This document shows, in pieces, positions 33,741-46,989 of a stretch of 64,000 nt of DNA (position 1 is the first letter of the stretch; each line of letters starts with the position of its first letter). Source of the DNA: Neurospora intermedia. Taxonomy: Eukaryota; Ascomycota; Sordariomycetes; Sordariales; Sordariaceae. The DNA is taken from the NCBI GenBank assembly GCA_037102815.1, contig BTPP01000001.1, positions 583,001 through 647,000 on the forward strand, written 5' to 3'. Below the pieces are notes generated by a model. The model was given only the letters and a program-made list of their open reading frames with translations. It was not told where the DNA came from and made no database searches. Made by a program: the position numbers and the translations under genes.

Positions 33741-36097
33741 TCACAACAACTCCGGCACCCTATACCCCCCAGACCCCAACCCCCCCATCCTCCTTCGCTC
33801 CAGGTCCCTCATTTCTCTGTCCCTCTTCTCCTCCTTGGCCCGTCGAATCGCACACCCACCCAACCTCATCAGCTCCCCCATGAACTCATCCACCGTCTTC
33901 AAGTGCAACAGCTCTGTATGCGTCAATCGCCGGATACGTATCCCCTTGATCAAATCCGGAGCCGATTCCAGTAGTCTTAGGTCGTCTTCGGCCTGGGGAT
34001 CGAGCGGGTTAAGTAGGATAGAGCAGAAGATGGTCATTACCGCTGACATTGGGTAGAGGATTATGACCCTTTGGCATCAAATTGTTAGTTCCGGTTGGGG
34101 GTATGTATCTCGAGGTAGGTAGGTAGATATGTGGGTAGATAGGTACCTCTAGGTAGACAGAGGTAAAATGGTGGTTGGGAGAAGAGCCGTGGTGTGGGTA
34201 CGCGGAAATAAGAGAGGAGAGAACAAAAAAGAAAAAGACATACCAGAACGCTTCTCCCAGCAGTGCGCGCGTAACGGAGCGCAGGTAAATAAGTGTCGAT
34301 CGACTGGCTTCTACACTGAGCGCCAAACTCGAGCTGACGCCCTCCATCAGCATCTCCCCCGTCCTCGCGGCGCTCATGCTGCTCTCCTCTAGCACCGAGC
34401 TCCGGTTCTGCCACGCTCTACAGCGACCAGTCGCTTGATGGATAGTGGCCACCAGGTGGTGGTACTGTAAGTTGATAATGATGGTGCGAACGCTTTCGCC
34501 TGCCGACATGGTGGAAGGGTCGTAACTCTTTCCGCTGTATGGTCTATGTCTGCCGCTGCCGCTTCCCTCACCTTGTCCGTGCCCATCTAGCTCAGCGGCA
34601 CGTCCAGATCCATGAGATGACCATGTACCTGTTTCATCCCCGCCGCGTGGAGGAGGAGGACCCTCACGTGAAGTCCTAGATAACGATAACGCAGGCCGAT
34701 ACCATTCTGGCACTGATAGCCGCCATCTTTCCAGCTCGTCGTCTAGCTCGCGGATGTCTCGCAGCAACTCGGCGTCGGACTTGCGCAGGGCAGAGGCAGA
34801 GTACAGAAGTTTGCAGGTTTTGGATTTGATGAGCGTTAGGCGGAGGTCGCCTGGTAAAGCGGGAACGGAGGTCTCATCTAGTCCGAGGTAGGGGAATTCA
34901 GAGGAGGGATATCCGAATCCATGTCCATGTCCTTGGGCTGCTGATGTCATGGCTGTGGGAGGAGCACCACCGGGGGGTTTGAAGGGATTATTAGAACCGA
35001 ATGGTCCTGCTCCTTGGTTGTAGGGATAGGGGGAAGGGGAGGGCATGTTGGGATAAGGGTTGGGATGGGAGTTTAGGGAAGAAAAGTACCGTTCCTTGAG
35101 GGTTTCCAGCTCGCGACGGTCGAGGAATTGGATTTCGAGGTACCCTGGCGGTAAGGAGAGGTCGCAGTGGTCGTCGTCGATCGAAGGGGGTTGGCCTGTT
35201 CGGAGAGAAATATCCGTGTCGACGCTGTAGCAGAGCCAGAAGAGCCTGCGGAGGTGACGGCGTTTGCGGTCTGCGAGATCAACGGGGGCCGAAGCCGGTG
35301 TGGTCGTCCCACTCCCTGAACCAGACCCTGGAATTGGTAGCCAGGAAGCATTAGACAGTTTATGTCCGCCCAGCATGAACATGATCCGACAAGCGAGCGC
35401 CAAAAGCATAGCTGATGATTGGACCTGTCCCAAGAAGAGCTGGTACAAACAGAGCATAAAAGACGCTTGTAGACTGGTGATATCCAGCGCCTGGATGGTG
35501 AGCGGCAAAAGCATCTGCGCTTTGGCAGCCATCATATCCGTATCAATGTTGGGGATATCCGGGAACCTCTGCGTCCTCTCGACCTCCAGAAGCGAAAGGA
35601 CCGACAGGAAAGCAAACACGCACGCCTTGGCGGTGATCTGCTCAAAACCCAACCCATTCCTGTCCCCTTGCCCATGTGCATAAGCCAAATCCAACGTCTG
35701 CTTGAACAGGACCGGGTCAACCAGCGGAAACGCCAGCCGGAATTCGGAACTTATAAAGAAGGAGAGATATTGCTCGACGATTTTGCGATCAGGGAGTTCG
35801 ATCTGCTCTATGGGCTTTTCTGCCACCTTGCAGAGAAGACCTGAATCGGCGCTGGGCCGCGTCTGCCAAGGGGGAATGTCACCCCATATGGCCGGGAAGG
35901 AGGCCTGTTGGCCGGTACGAGAACGGATCCATGCTTGGCCGTCTTCGGAGAAGAAGGGGATGCCGTTGTAGGAGGAGATTTCTCCAAGGTGGTAGCCGGC
36001 GAAGTGGAGCTTGCCAAAGTAGGATCCGCAGCCGGGGTTGGGGACGGGGAAGTGGGTGTAGACGGGGTGGACTTGTTCTGGTTCTTGATGGTGGTGA

Positions 36098-36128
<31 letters not shown>

Positions 36129-36973
36129 GATGATGATGATGATGATGATTGTGTTGTTGTGATTGGTGTTGGTGTTGGTGTTGATGTTGATGTTGATATT
36201 GGGCAGGGGTATGGTATGTCTGGTCCGAGGAGACACTGCCGTGAGGGGAATGGGTGCGGGACAGGGGACTTGGATGAACCGAAAATGGAAAGGTGTGATG
36301 ACCAGAACGGGAGGTTGGACGAGTAAAGCCCGATGTTGAAGGAGGTGTTGAGGCAGCAGACGATGAATGCGAATGTGGGTGGTAAGGGTCCAGGTGCTGG
36401 GCATGGACCCTGTCGTCGATCGACCCAGGGAAAGAAGATGAGTGACGATGGTGGGAGTTGCTGAGATCTGGGTTCGGTACTGGTCTAGACGAGATGCCAA
36501 GATGGGCGGCCAGGGGTGGCAGTGATTGTGGGTGAGGTGGGAGTGGTGACGGATGCGGCTGAGGTTGGGTTGCGTTAGGGGGACGGGGATCGGAGAAAGA
36601 GGGGCCAACACCTGGACTGACGTCGTCGACGATAGCCGAGGAGGGGGAGGAGGGACCGGCACTGGCAGAGGGGGTAGAGGTTGAGTTGGTACTATTCCGA
36701 GCCCACGTTTTCCGTCCGACCAAGCGGCGGTTGAAGGTGCATGTCATGCCATGGTGATGGCACCAATTGCAGTTGGATGAGGGCACATCGGCGCTATCAC
36801 ATTGGATCTAGTGTAGGTAGTGTACAAAGTAAGTATATGTATAAATATGTAAGATGGAAGCAATAGTCGTGTATGGTAGTGTACAGTAGAGGTTATCCAA
36901 TACACACCTTTCGCCTGTGACACGAGTCGCATGCTCTCTTCCGCTTCTGCCTTGTTTGAGGGGAGGTCGGCAT
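33741..36973 (-). CDS. Zn2Cys6 (Gal4-type) fungal transcription factor
   Basis: Three exons on the minus strand: 36,908-36,973, 34,244-36,807 and 33,741-34,068 (2,958 nt, 985 residues). The 100-nt intron 1 splits the zinc cluster after ACDSCHRRK; joining gives C-x2-C-x6-C-x9-C-x2-C-x6-C (IQCDSADVPSSNC..C......C), a complete binuclear cluster at about residues 15-45, preceded by a basic stretch. Intron 2 (175 nt; GTATGT donor, CTAAC branch) joins ..GEAFW to VIILYPMSAVMTIF, the usual C-terminal helix of this family. In between: a long Ser/Pro/His linker with a (His-Gln)n/His/Gln tract at about residues 227-265, then the fungal-specific transcription factor middle domain (about 360-760, including LRRLFWLCYSVDTDISLRTGQ). 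A sequence-specific nuclear DNA-binding regulator; target genes unknown. It is divergent from the CDR4 pump gene. Confidence 0.9.
36060..36200. repeat. CAN-type trinucleotide tracts encoding His/Gln runs
   Basis: Runs of TTG and ATG on the plus strand (CAA and CAT in the coding strand) within the transcription factor gene, giving polyglutamine and polyhistidine. Such tracts often vary in length between strains. Confidence 0.9.
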
Positions 36974-39865
36974 TGCGCCTCAAGCCTGATGGCGTCGGGA
37001 AGATACTAGAGAGGATGGTACTTGGGCCTCGGCCTGTGGCACCTTGGCGACGGCTTGACAGGTTGGTTTGGTGGCACGATACCAGGTAAGGCAGGTACTC
37101 GCCGTTGAGGTCGGTTTGTCAGACGCTGGCGTGGATGTTCTGATGTACTAACGGTTTGTCAGCGGGTTTAGGCTGCCGTGCTGTTAGTGTCGGTAATAAA
37201 CCTGGAATGTGTCGAGTACATCCCCCGGATGCGGTTTCAGTCTGTCAACTTCCTCACGACCACTCGGTCGGGCCAGAGGGGCTGGATGTTATGGGACAGA
37301 CCCTGAAAAACGACAAGAGAGGAGTTTCAGGGTCCATGATGTCGACGGACTGACTGGTCGAGCCAGTTTGAAACAGATCGAAGGAGGAGCATCAAATGCT
37401 GTTTTGGTCCAGACCTGCAGACACTTACAAAGTGTGGAAGCTCCGAAATTTTCATGACACCGAAAACAGACGGAGGACTGTGAATTATTGCCTGGTTATG
37501 TCATGTAAGACAGCGGCCGTCACGTCATCTGCTACACACTAACACATGGCGGCGACCGGGGGAAGGGAATATGTTAACGTCAGTCAGTCTCTAGTGTACT
37601 GAGTCTTGCGTAAACCGTACTGTGTGTTCGCACGCGGCTCTTCCGGACTGTTAACTCTTTTTGGAAAAAAAAGAACAAAGGAAGACCATGCTATTGCTCC
37701 CGTCATCACTCGTCAGCCATGTATCATCATCAATTTCTGTTCTATTTTCTTCCTTTTCCCCATCTGTAGTGTAGTGTATTCGGCTGTCAGTTAGTCAGTC
37801 AGTCAGCCCTCCGGACTTGAGTTCCGATGGACATTCACCAAACTCGGGTCGGGTTCGATTCAGCGGGACCGACGGACGTGTCAAGCGGGCAGTGAGCCCC
37901 TGGAATAATTGTTAGTGCACCACCCGACTTTCACCAATTCGTCGGCGTATACGTATACGTGCCTGTAGATCTGTCCACGACACCAAGCATACTTTCCACT
38001 CGACTAGACAAAAAAGAAAAGACATCCAGATAGGAAAATCACCAATAGACAACATACGTAGCTTATCTATCGCCTTCATTGAAGTGTCAGTTACTCGAGG
38101 CGTATGTATATCGGTGGTCAAGATTGCAGTGTGCTGGTTGTCAAGTACCCCACCACCTACCTCTACCTATGTACCACACCACTAACACTGATGGCTCACT
38201 CACTCATTCTTCAGAGTTCAGCAGGCTGATGATGATAATGGAAGGACGACCGACGCGGCGGCGGGTGCGTGGGCGGGACTCGATTCAGTGGCCCCCGCCC
38301 GCCGTATGGAAAAGTCGGAGCGGGGTCTGTCATTTCCCCGATGCACGGACCATAACCTCGATATGCCCAAATTAAGGTGAAAGTTCAGCTTCTCGGTGTT
38401 CATCATTCACATTCCACAATCATGAAAAGAGGTCAGTATGGTAAATGCTCAGTCATCACAATTACTACCTCACGGCAATTGCCGCTCCCCAATCACTCAC
38501 TCATTCACCGTTTATACTATACACAGTAGACCGCTCTCCGGATGTGCCGGCCTGCTTGGGGCTCACTTGCTGACCTCCAGTTACAGATAGACACCGCAAC
38601 AACCTCGTGTGTAGCCGGCGTTAAACATCGCGCCCCTCCGTATCTCCACCAGTTCGCACATTCTATCAAAAGCTTCTACGGAGTCCGGGTCGAGAACGAG
38701 CAACAGAAAAGACAATTTTGCCGCTTACTTAAGCGGAGATTGCCTGTGACGAAGCCGGGGTCTGTCAGGACGTCGTCTCTCCAGCCAACCAAATCCCTGG
38801 ATATAGGGCCCTCCGATTCCCCTCGATCCCGCCGAACCGTCCTCTGCTCCACTTGGTTGCGACGCCACCACGGCTTTGGATCCAGAGATCGATCTTGGCA
38901 CTTTCATCTCACAAATCTCTGCGTCGTCGTCGTTGATGGAGTGTGTGTTGTTATCGCCTAGCCCCCTACGGTCTGCCTTGCGTTGGAGGTCCCCTCTGGT
39001 ATCGATCCTACCAATGTCCACGTAGGCACAGAGATCTCCCATGCTTTCTTTCCTCATGTAGAAACGACCGCTGACAGATGGATTGGATTTCAAACATCAG
39101 CGGCACGCAGTCTTCCATGTCCCCGTTGCCGCGTCCCACAAGTCGGAGCTCGTCAGCCCGATCGAGGAGAAACCTTAAACCTTGAACCTTCAAAAAGTGG
39201 ATATTTCGTGTTTTCTTCACCGGCAAACTGCCTTAGGTAAGCGGCGAACAGATGACAAGCCGCCCCCATGGGTACGCGGGATTGCTCCATCATTGGTCTG
39301 CCATTCGAGCTCTCATCGAAGCTTCCATGTCAGGCCGGCCGCCCTTTGTTATCAATCTCCGTCATGGATCTCAGATCCACCCCGTACACGTTCTCGAGCG
39401 TAGGATAGACGCAAATGGCAAAAGATCCAGGCACACCGCGCTGCTAGCCCCCATCTCACCACTTCGTTCAGCTGTCCCCCGTCCTTCCGCTCCCACTTCC
39501 CGAGCATCTCGTAAGCGGGCGCGGCGACATGGAACCCAAACAATCTACAAACGGCCGTTGGTGAGTGTCCACCACACAAAAGCCGAGCTCCGACTGCTTA
39601 TCACACTGCATAATAATCAAGAGATGTGTAGAAATACGCCCTTTTCCCTTCATTTCATCCATCCCATCATCTTCTTGCTCTTCTCTTATTCAGTTCAACT
39701 ACATAGTACCCTTAATACATACATCAATTCAACCCATAATACCCACCTTCTTCCATCGGAACCCCATCATCACCACTTCGCTTCTTGATATCAACGACAA
39801 AAGTTCCACCACTACTGTTTTTCAAAGCGGCCGACCACCGACTATCGGTCACCAACCCATCCGCC
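36974..39865. promoter_or_regulatory. Divergent intergenic region, Zn2Cys6 factor / CDR4
   Basis: 2.9 kb between two divergent genes. Frames on both strands (up to 178 codons) are short, overlapping and without domains. The 3' part (39,600-39,860) is pyrimidine-rich like the 5' leader of a highly expressed gene. CAGTCAGTCAGTCAG occurs near 37,790. Azole-responsive control of CDR4 is known in Neurospora, but I cannot point to a specific binding site here. Confidence 0.5.
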
Positions 39866-42800
39866 ATGGGCGTTCAAGGCGACAGCAGCGGCAGCAGTGT
39901 TGCCTCTGCACAAGAGGAAAACGCTGTCGATAACCGCACATGGGGTCTCAAGCACAAGGTTGAGGCCATCAAGGAGCTTGAGCAAAGCTCTGGAATTCCT
40001 GCCCGCGAGCTGGGTGTTACGTGGAAAGATCTTACCGTCCAGGTCATCAACTCGGACGCCGCCATCCAGGAAAACGTCCTATCTCAGTTCAACATTCCCA
40101 AGAAGATCCAAGAAGGAAGGCAGAAGCCCCCTCTCAAGACCATCCTCGACAGCAGCCATGGATGTGTCAAGCCCGGTGAGATGTTGCTGGTCTTGGGCCG
40201 TCCCGGTTCCGGATGCACCACCCTTCTCAACCTTTTGGCCAACAAGCGCGAAGGCTATGTTGCCGTCAACGGTGATGTCCACTTCGGTTCCATGGATGCC
40301 AAGGAGGCTCACAAGTACCGCGGCCAGATCGTCATGAACAACGAGGAGGAAGTCTTCTTCCCCACCCTTACTGTCGGCCAGACCATGGACTTTGCGACCC
40401 GCCTCAACATCCCCTACAAGATCCCCGATGGCGTTGCCTCCCCGGAAGAGTACCGCAAGGAGAACATGGACTTCCTTTTGGAGGCCATGAGCATCCCTCA
40501 TACCAAGGACACCAAGGTCGGTAACGAGTACGTCCGCGGTGTCTCTGGTGGTGAACGCAAGCGTGTTTCCATCATTGAGTGCATGGCATCTCGTGGTTCC
40601 GTCTTTTGCTGGGATAACTCTACCCGTGGTTTGGATGCTAGCACGTAGGTACCCCTCGATCAACCTTCCACGAAAGAATCAGACTAACATTTCTCTAGTG
40701 CCCTCGAGTGGGCCAAGTCCATCCGCGCCATGACCGATGTCATGGGTCTCTCCACCATCGTCACTCTCTACCAGGCCAGTAACGGTATTTACGATCTCTT
40801 CGACAAGGTCCTCGTTCTCGATTACGGCAAGGAGATTTATTATGGTCCCATGAAGGAGGCCCGCCCCTTTATGGAGTCCCTCGGCTTCGAGTGCCAGGAG
40901 GGTGCCAACGTTGCCGACTACCTGACCGGTGTCACCGTTCCCACCGAGAGAGTGATTCGCTCTGGCTTTGAAAAGACCTTCCCTCGCAACGCCGATCAAC
41001 TCCGGGAAGTCTACCAAAAATCCGACATCTACCCTCGCATGACCGCCGAGTACAACTATCCCACCACCGAGGAGGCCAGGGAGAAGACCAAGCAGTTTGA
41101 GGAAGGTGTCGCTCTTGAGAAGGACAAGCATCTCGCAAAGAACAGCCCTTACACCGTCAGCTTCTTCCAGCAGGTCAAGGCCTGTATCGCTCGCCAGTAT
41201 CAGATTGTCCTCGGCGACAAGCCAACCTTCTTGATCAAGCAGGGCTCTACCCTGGCCCAGGCACTCATCGCCGGTTCCCTCTTCTACAACGCCCCTGATA
41301 ACTCTGCTGGTCTCTTCGTCAAGTCGGGTGCCCTCTTCTTCTCTCTTCTCCACAACAGTCTGATGTCCATGTCCGAAGTCACGGATTCTTTCTCTGGTCG
41401 CCCCGTTCTGCTCAAGCAAAAGGGTATGGGTTTCTTCCACCCTGCCGCCTTCTGCATTGCCCAGGTTGCTGCCGATATCCCCGTCATCATCCTGCAGGTT
41501 ACTGTCTGGTCTATTGTCTTGTACTTCATGGTTGCCCTGTCCATGGACGCCGGTGCTTGGTTTACCTACTGGGTCATTCTCATCGCTGCCACCATGTGCA
41601 TGACGGCCTTCTTCCGAGCCATCGGTGCTGCATTCAGGACATTCGATGCCGCCTCCAAGGTTTCCGGTTTCATGATTTCCGCTCTCATCATGTACAATGG
41701 TTACATGATCCAGAAGCCCAAGATGCACCCTTGGTTCGGCTGGATCTACTGGATCAACCCCATGGCTTACTCCTTCGATGCTCTCTTGTCCAACGAGTTC
41801 CACGACACCATCATTCCCTGCGTCGGTGTCAACCTGGTCCCCAACGGCCCCGGCTACGCCGATCTCGACCATCAGTCTTGCGCTGGTGTCGGTGGTGCCA
41901 TCCAGGGTGAGAACATTGTCTATGGTGACAACTACCTCAAGTCTCTTTCCTACAGCCACTCTCACGTCTGGAGGAACTTTGGTATCATCTGGGCTTGGTG
42001 GGTCCTCTTTGTCGGCATCACCATCTTTGCGACTAGCAAGTGGCGTCCCCTTTCCGAAGGCGGTCCTTCCCTGCTCATCCCTCGTGAGAAGGCCAAGATC
42101 GTCAAGGCCATCCAGAACAACGATGAAGAGAAGGCCGGTGCCATCAGCAGCGGCGAGGAGACCGTCTACGACAAGGAGGCCAGCGCTGGCGAGGCCAAGG
42201 ACTCTGACAAGGACTTGGTTCGCAACACGTCGGTCTTTACCTGGAAGAATCTCACCTACACCGTCAAGACTCCTTCTGGTGACCGTGTCCTTTTGGATAA
42301 TGTTCACGGTTGGGTTAAGCCTGGCATGTTGGGAGCTTTGATGGGCTCTTCGGGTGCCGGAAAGACCACTCTTCTCGATGTTTTGGCCCAGCGTAAGACC
42401 GACGGTACCATCAACGGTTCCATTCTTGTCGACGGCCGTCCTCTCCCTGTTTCCTTCCAACGTTCCGCCGGTTACTGCGAGCAGCTTGATGTTCACGAGC
42501 CCTTCTCCACTGTCCGTGAGGCCCTCGAATTCTCTGCCCTTCTTCGTCAGCCTCGTGAGATTCCCCGTGAGGAGAAGCTCAAGTACGTCGACACCATCAT
42601 TGATCTCTTGGAGCTTCATGATCTCGCCGATACTCTCATTGGTCGCGTTGGCGCTGGTCTCTCTGTCGAACAGCGCAAGCGCGTCACCATTGGTGTTGAG
42701 TTGGTTGCTAAGCCTAGCATTCTCATCTTCTTGGACGAGCCCACCTCTGGTCTCGATGGTCAGTCTGCCTACAACACGGTTCGTTTCCTCCGCAAGCTCG

Positions 42801-44131
42801 CCGATGTTGGCCAGGCCGTCCTCGTCACCATCCACCAGCCTTCCCAGCAGCTCTTTGCCCAGTTCGACACCCTCTTGCTTCTGGCCAAGGGCGGCAAGAC
42901 CGTTTACTTTGGCGAGATTGGTGACAACGCCCAGACTGTCAAGGACTACTTTGCCAAGTACGACGCCCCCTGCCCCGAGGAGACCAACCCGGCCGAGCAC
43001 ATGATCGACGTCGTCTCCGGCTCACTCTCTAAGGGCAAGGACTGGAACCAAGTCTGGCTCGAGTCGCCCGAGCACCAGGCCATGACCGAGGAACTCGACC
43101 GCATCATCGACGACGCCGCCTCCAAGCCGCCCGGCACGCTCGACGACGGGCACGAATTCGCCATGCCCCTGTCGGAACAGCTCAAGATCGTCTCTATGCG
43201 CAACAACATCTCGCTCTTCCGCAACACCGACTACATCAACAACAAGCTCGCCTTGCACATTGGCTCGGCCCTCTTCAACGGCTTCTCCTTCTGGATGATC
43301 GGCGACAGCGTCTCGGACCTCCAGATGCGCCTGTTCACCATCTTCAACTTCATCTTCGTCGCTCCCGGTGTCATCGCCCAGCTGCAGCCTCTCTTCATCG
43401 AGCGCCGCAACATTTTCGAAGCCCGCGAGAAGAAGTCCAAAATGTACAGCTGGATCGCCTTCGTCACGGGCCTCGTCGTGTCCGAGATCCCCTACTTGTG
43501 CGTCTGCGCCGTCCTCTACTTTGCCTGCTGGTACTACACCACGGGCGCCCCGCACTCCTCCGCCCGCGCCGGCGGCACCTTCTTCGTCATGCTCATGTAC
43601 GAGTTCGTCTACACGGGCATCGGCCAGTTCATCGCCGCCTACGCGCCCAACGCCATCTTCGCCACCCTCGCTAACCCCCTGGTCATCGGTATCCTCGTCT
43701 CCTTCTGCGGTGTCTTGGTTCCCTACCAGCAGATTCAGGTGTTCTGGCGCTACTGGATTTACTACCTCAACCCGTTCAACTACCTCATGGGTTCCATGCT
43801 CGTGTTCAACCTCTGGGATAAGAAGATTGAGTGCCGCGACCAGGAGTTTGCGGTCTTCAACCCGCCTAACGGCACGACGTGCGCCGAGTACTTGGAGGGA
43901 TACATGATGGGCATGGGACAGGCGACGAACTTGATTAACCCGGGCGCGACCGAGGGGTGCAGGGTGTGTCAGTATACGTCGGGTAGCGATTACTTGCAGA
44001 CGATTAACCTCAAGAGTTATGGGTATGGATGGAGAGATGCGGGGATTGTGTGTGTGTTTGTGGCGAGTAGTTATGCGATGGTTTATGCGTTGATGAAGTT
44101 GAGGACGAAGACGAGTAAGAAGGCTGAGTAA
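39866..44131 (+). CDS. cdr4: PDR-type ABC multidrug transporter CDR4
   Basis: Two exons, 39,866-40,644 and 40,699-44,131 (4,212 nt, 1,403 residues). The 54-nt intron (GTAGGT, GACTAACA, TCTAG) joins LDAST to [10 protein letters not shown] full-size ABCG/PDR pump with two NBD-TMD halves in the plasma membrane, exporting azoles and other drugs by ATP hydrolysis. NBD1: degenerate Walker [10 protein letters not shown] (about 111-119; Cys for Lys), signature VSGGERKRV, degenerate Walker [15 protein letters not shown]2: canonical Walker [10 protein letters not shown] (about 809-817), degenerate signature LSVEQRKRV, canonical Walker [12 protein letters not shown]. This asymmetry is the family norm. 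Two blocks of six membrane segments follow (about 380-670 and 1,050-1,390). Strong codon bias indicates high expression and explains the long antisense open frames. I recognise it as the Neurospora CDR4 pump, the main azole-efflux transporter; a close PDR paralogue is the alternative. Confidence 0.93.
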
Positions 44132-46668
44132 GGCGTGTTCGTTTGTGTGTGTGTGTGTGTGTGGTTGATAAGGAGAAGGAAAGATACCCATGGTAGTGAA
44201 GTTAATGATGTACGGATGTACGAATCTGGGAGGGAGGATGACGATGTTTTTAGAGGTATAATCGCCATGCTTTTGTAGATTGGGTGGGATGGAAAAAGGG
44301 GGAGCATTTGCTTTTGAGGGCATATACTTGCATCATCATCATCATCAAATCATATAGATAGACACTTCGTTCTCTGGATAGACATTTCTGGTAATAATAC
44401 CTCTTTCAAGCATTTAGCTTCCATTATGTCCTTAGGTAGATGCCGTTTGTTGCTTGGTTCTCACTACCTTGTCTCAAGTTGGGAGATGGATTTTGACCTA
44501 TCTGATGAAGAAGTGGAAGTTAGAGGTAATGTGAGGTGGGAAGCACGCGATAACCAATTTTTCTGTGCACTAGCTTCGTTAGTTTTCTGTCCGTTACCCC
44601 AACACCTAGGTACCTAGGTACCCGTTTGTACGCGCGCGAGCCTGTATCGCTCAGAAAGCGGCACGAAGATTGAGGGGTAGGTACCTAGGTAGAAAGGGGA
44701 TTAATAGATTGCAATACAGGCTGCCCCTGGACCCAATACAGCTGAGGCCCCAGGAGAAGAGTCCTGTCAGATTAATACCTGCCAATCAAGAGAGGTACAT
44801 GTGTGTAGAGGTAGGTAACTCCATCTGTACCTTCCTCTCCCTCTCCTCGCATGGATCTGTTCCTTCCAGTCCTCGCCACTGCACTACACTGCACTGCCCG
44901 GCACTGCCCGGCACTGTCTGGTACTCCCGTCCGAGTCCAGGTCTCATCCGTTTTTTCCGTCCGTCACCTCGCCATCACTCCCCTCAGTTCAATCCGAGGC
45001 TGGTATTAGGTAGGTATCAATGGCGTCTCCCCTTTCGACCAGACGGGAAGTGGTCGGGGGTTTGAGATTGAGGTGAGGGTGCCGGGTGCCGGGTGCCGGG
45101 CGATAGTATGTTGTCGAGTCGTTTCTATGCCCCTATGACATAGTCTCGCCAGTATGCCCCGTTTTGCCGGATCCACCGAGGAGGTATGGAAGTATAGGTA
45201 CCTATCTGATGGTGGTCAGAGTATCTAGCTAAAATAGCAGTCGCTTGCATCTGGGCACGCCGCTAATCGTCTCAGTTCTGGTGACTCTAGTACCGGTATC
45301 TTCTCTCCACCGCTCTGCTTTTTTTCCGACAATACCTACCTTTACTGGTTCTATCTGGTCTCACCTTCAGCTCCGAGTCAAGTCAGAATCCTCTCGTGAG
45401 ACCGGCAAACACTTCCATGTCTCCAGATCAAGATCATGGGCGGCATGGGAGATTTCCGTCCCTAAGATAGCCCTTCTCAGACCTGAACTGAAGCCCAAAC
45501 GAGAAAAAAGGTGAGCAAACGATCCATAGGTATTCCTTGACTTTCGTAACGCGCCAGCATTCTCCGCACGAACCCGACCTCATTCTCAATGAACGGAATA
45601 GAACATGCGCTGACTTTTACTTTTTACCTACCTAGGTACCTCTACCTCTACCTCTACCTCTAGAGGTAGACATCAACAAAGGCTCGCATTCTGCTCAAAT
45701 TCGACCCCAGCATCTGGTCTTTCCTGCACGTTCATTACAATCCAAAACCCTTGCCAGCCCAATCCTCATAGGATGATCCCTTACTTCTCCCCTTTGTCCT
45801 AAAGGTACCTTAGTAACCACGATGCCGCGTGGTGACCTCTGCTTCCAGTCAACGACGGTTGCTGCCTGCCTTATGGAAGCTGGCGGAAGTCCTTCACCGG
45901 AATGGCTACTGGCTGGGTGCGGTCATAGGTAGTCAGGGGCTACAGGCCACTTGGGGCATCCTCGATAGGTAGCGAAGAGAAGGACGACGCTCCTGAAGAG
46001 AATGGCGTTCTTTGGGGTGGCGTTGGTGGAGGGCGCTGAAGAAGTACATCTACATCTACGACTGTGGGCGAGGCTGCGTTCCGATCTGGACGCTATCCGT
46101 CTGCTGTGGCTTGAGGCGTCACTTCCACCAGTACGCGTTTCTCGTGCGCAGGCAAACCCAGGGCAGGTTGTTAGTGTCGCCCTGCGGCCTACCTGGGGAA
46201 CGCCATCAAGCTGACTTTCAACCACCTTGTTCGTGGCGTCTTCAGCAACAAACAAGGCACAGGCTGTCTCCTCCAGTCCAGTCCGCAACCAGCAGCAGCT
46301 CAACCGCCCCGAGCAACTCTGAACAGACCTTTGGGGCCCCAGCCGTGCTCCTCATAGACAGTAGAGGTATTTTACGAGCTGCACATATTCAGCTCCCTTT
46401 TCCTTCGCGCTCATAACGGCGTTCTGCGAGGACCAAAGGACAGCGCGTGCAACCCACGGACACAAAGCTTAAGACGAGGATCTTGATAACGGAGATGGGC
46501 TACATACGTAGGCCAGGGCAACACATGTATCTCGTTGATTCACGAGATTATTGCTGGGTTTCTCCTCCACCCGTGTGGCTTCCACTCCAGCTTATTGCAG
46601 CCGCCGGTTCATGACCTTCAGCTTCACTGCTACTGTTAAATAGGTAACCTCCTCGAAGACTCTGTCCT

Positions 46669-46701
<33 letters not shown>

Positions 46702-46985
46702 ATGGCAGACATCATCAACAAGATTCATCTCAAAGAACACCACAGCGCGCCAGGGCGGACAGCTTGGTCTCCAGATATCTGTCCAGCAGGCCGCTCAGCT
46801 TGTTATCAGTCCGACTTTTTTTCTAGGTACCCAGCCTCGAGCGACAAACGCTTCGATCTCGAGGGGTAGGAGGCCCTTGTTTCCGGTATGAAGACCCTCA
46901 TCGACTTCGCTTTGGTTAGGTTATTTGCGAGATGGATCCTGACCCGAGGCTCAGTCCAAATCGTGTCCGGCCAAGAAAGAGATTG
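44132..46985. other. Spacer downstream of CDR4
   Basis: About 2.9 kb with a (GT)n run at about 44,143-44,162, dense TAGGTA/CCTCTA repeats (44,604-44,625; 45,626-45,672) and a 31-C homopolymer at 46,671-46,701. Short frames on both strands (for example 45,923-46,303 minus) have no domain and weak composition. No gene is supported. Confidence 0.5.
46671..46701 (+). repeat. Poly-C tract, 31 C
   Basis: An uninterrupted run of 31 cytosines followed directly by ATGG. Long poly-C is rare in genomic DNA; it may be a true G4/i-motif-forming tract or a sequencing artefact. Confidence 0.9.
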
Positions 46986-46989
46986 AATG

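Noticed and set aside
37835-37880. GGTTCGATTC resembling a tRNA B box on the plus strand
   Set aside because: No matching A box or cloverleaf at the right distance.
40679-43000. A 773-codon open frame antisense to CDR4 (and a 433-codon one at 43,022-44,323)
   Set aside because: Strong codon bias (C-ending codons) in the sense gene empties the antisense frames of stops. The translations are low-complexity Leu/Gly/Glu/Val strings with no domain.
45923-46303. 126-codon minus-strand frame rich in Arg/Ser/Cys
   Set aside because: Considered as another Cbf5 piece or a small gene; no matching motif, and composition is like the surrounding spacer.
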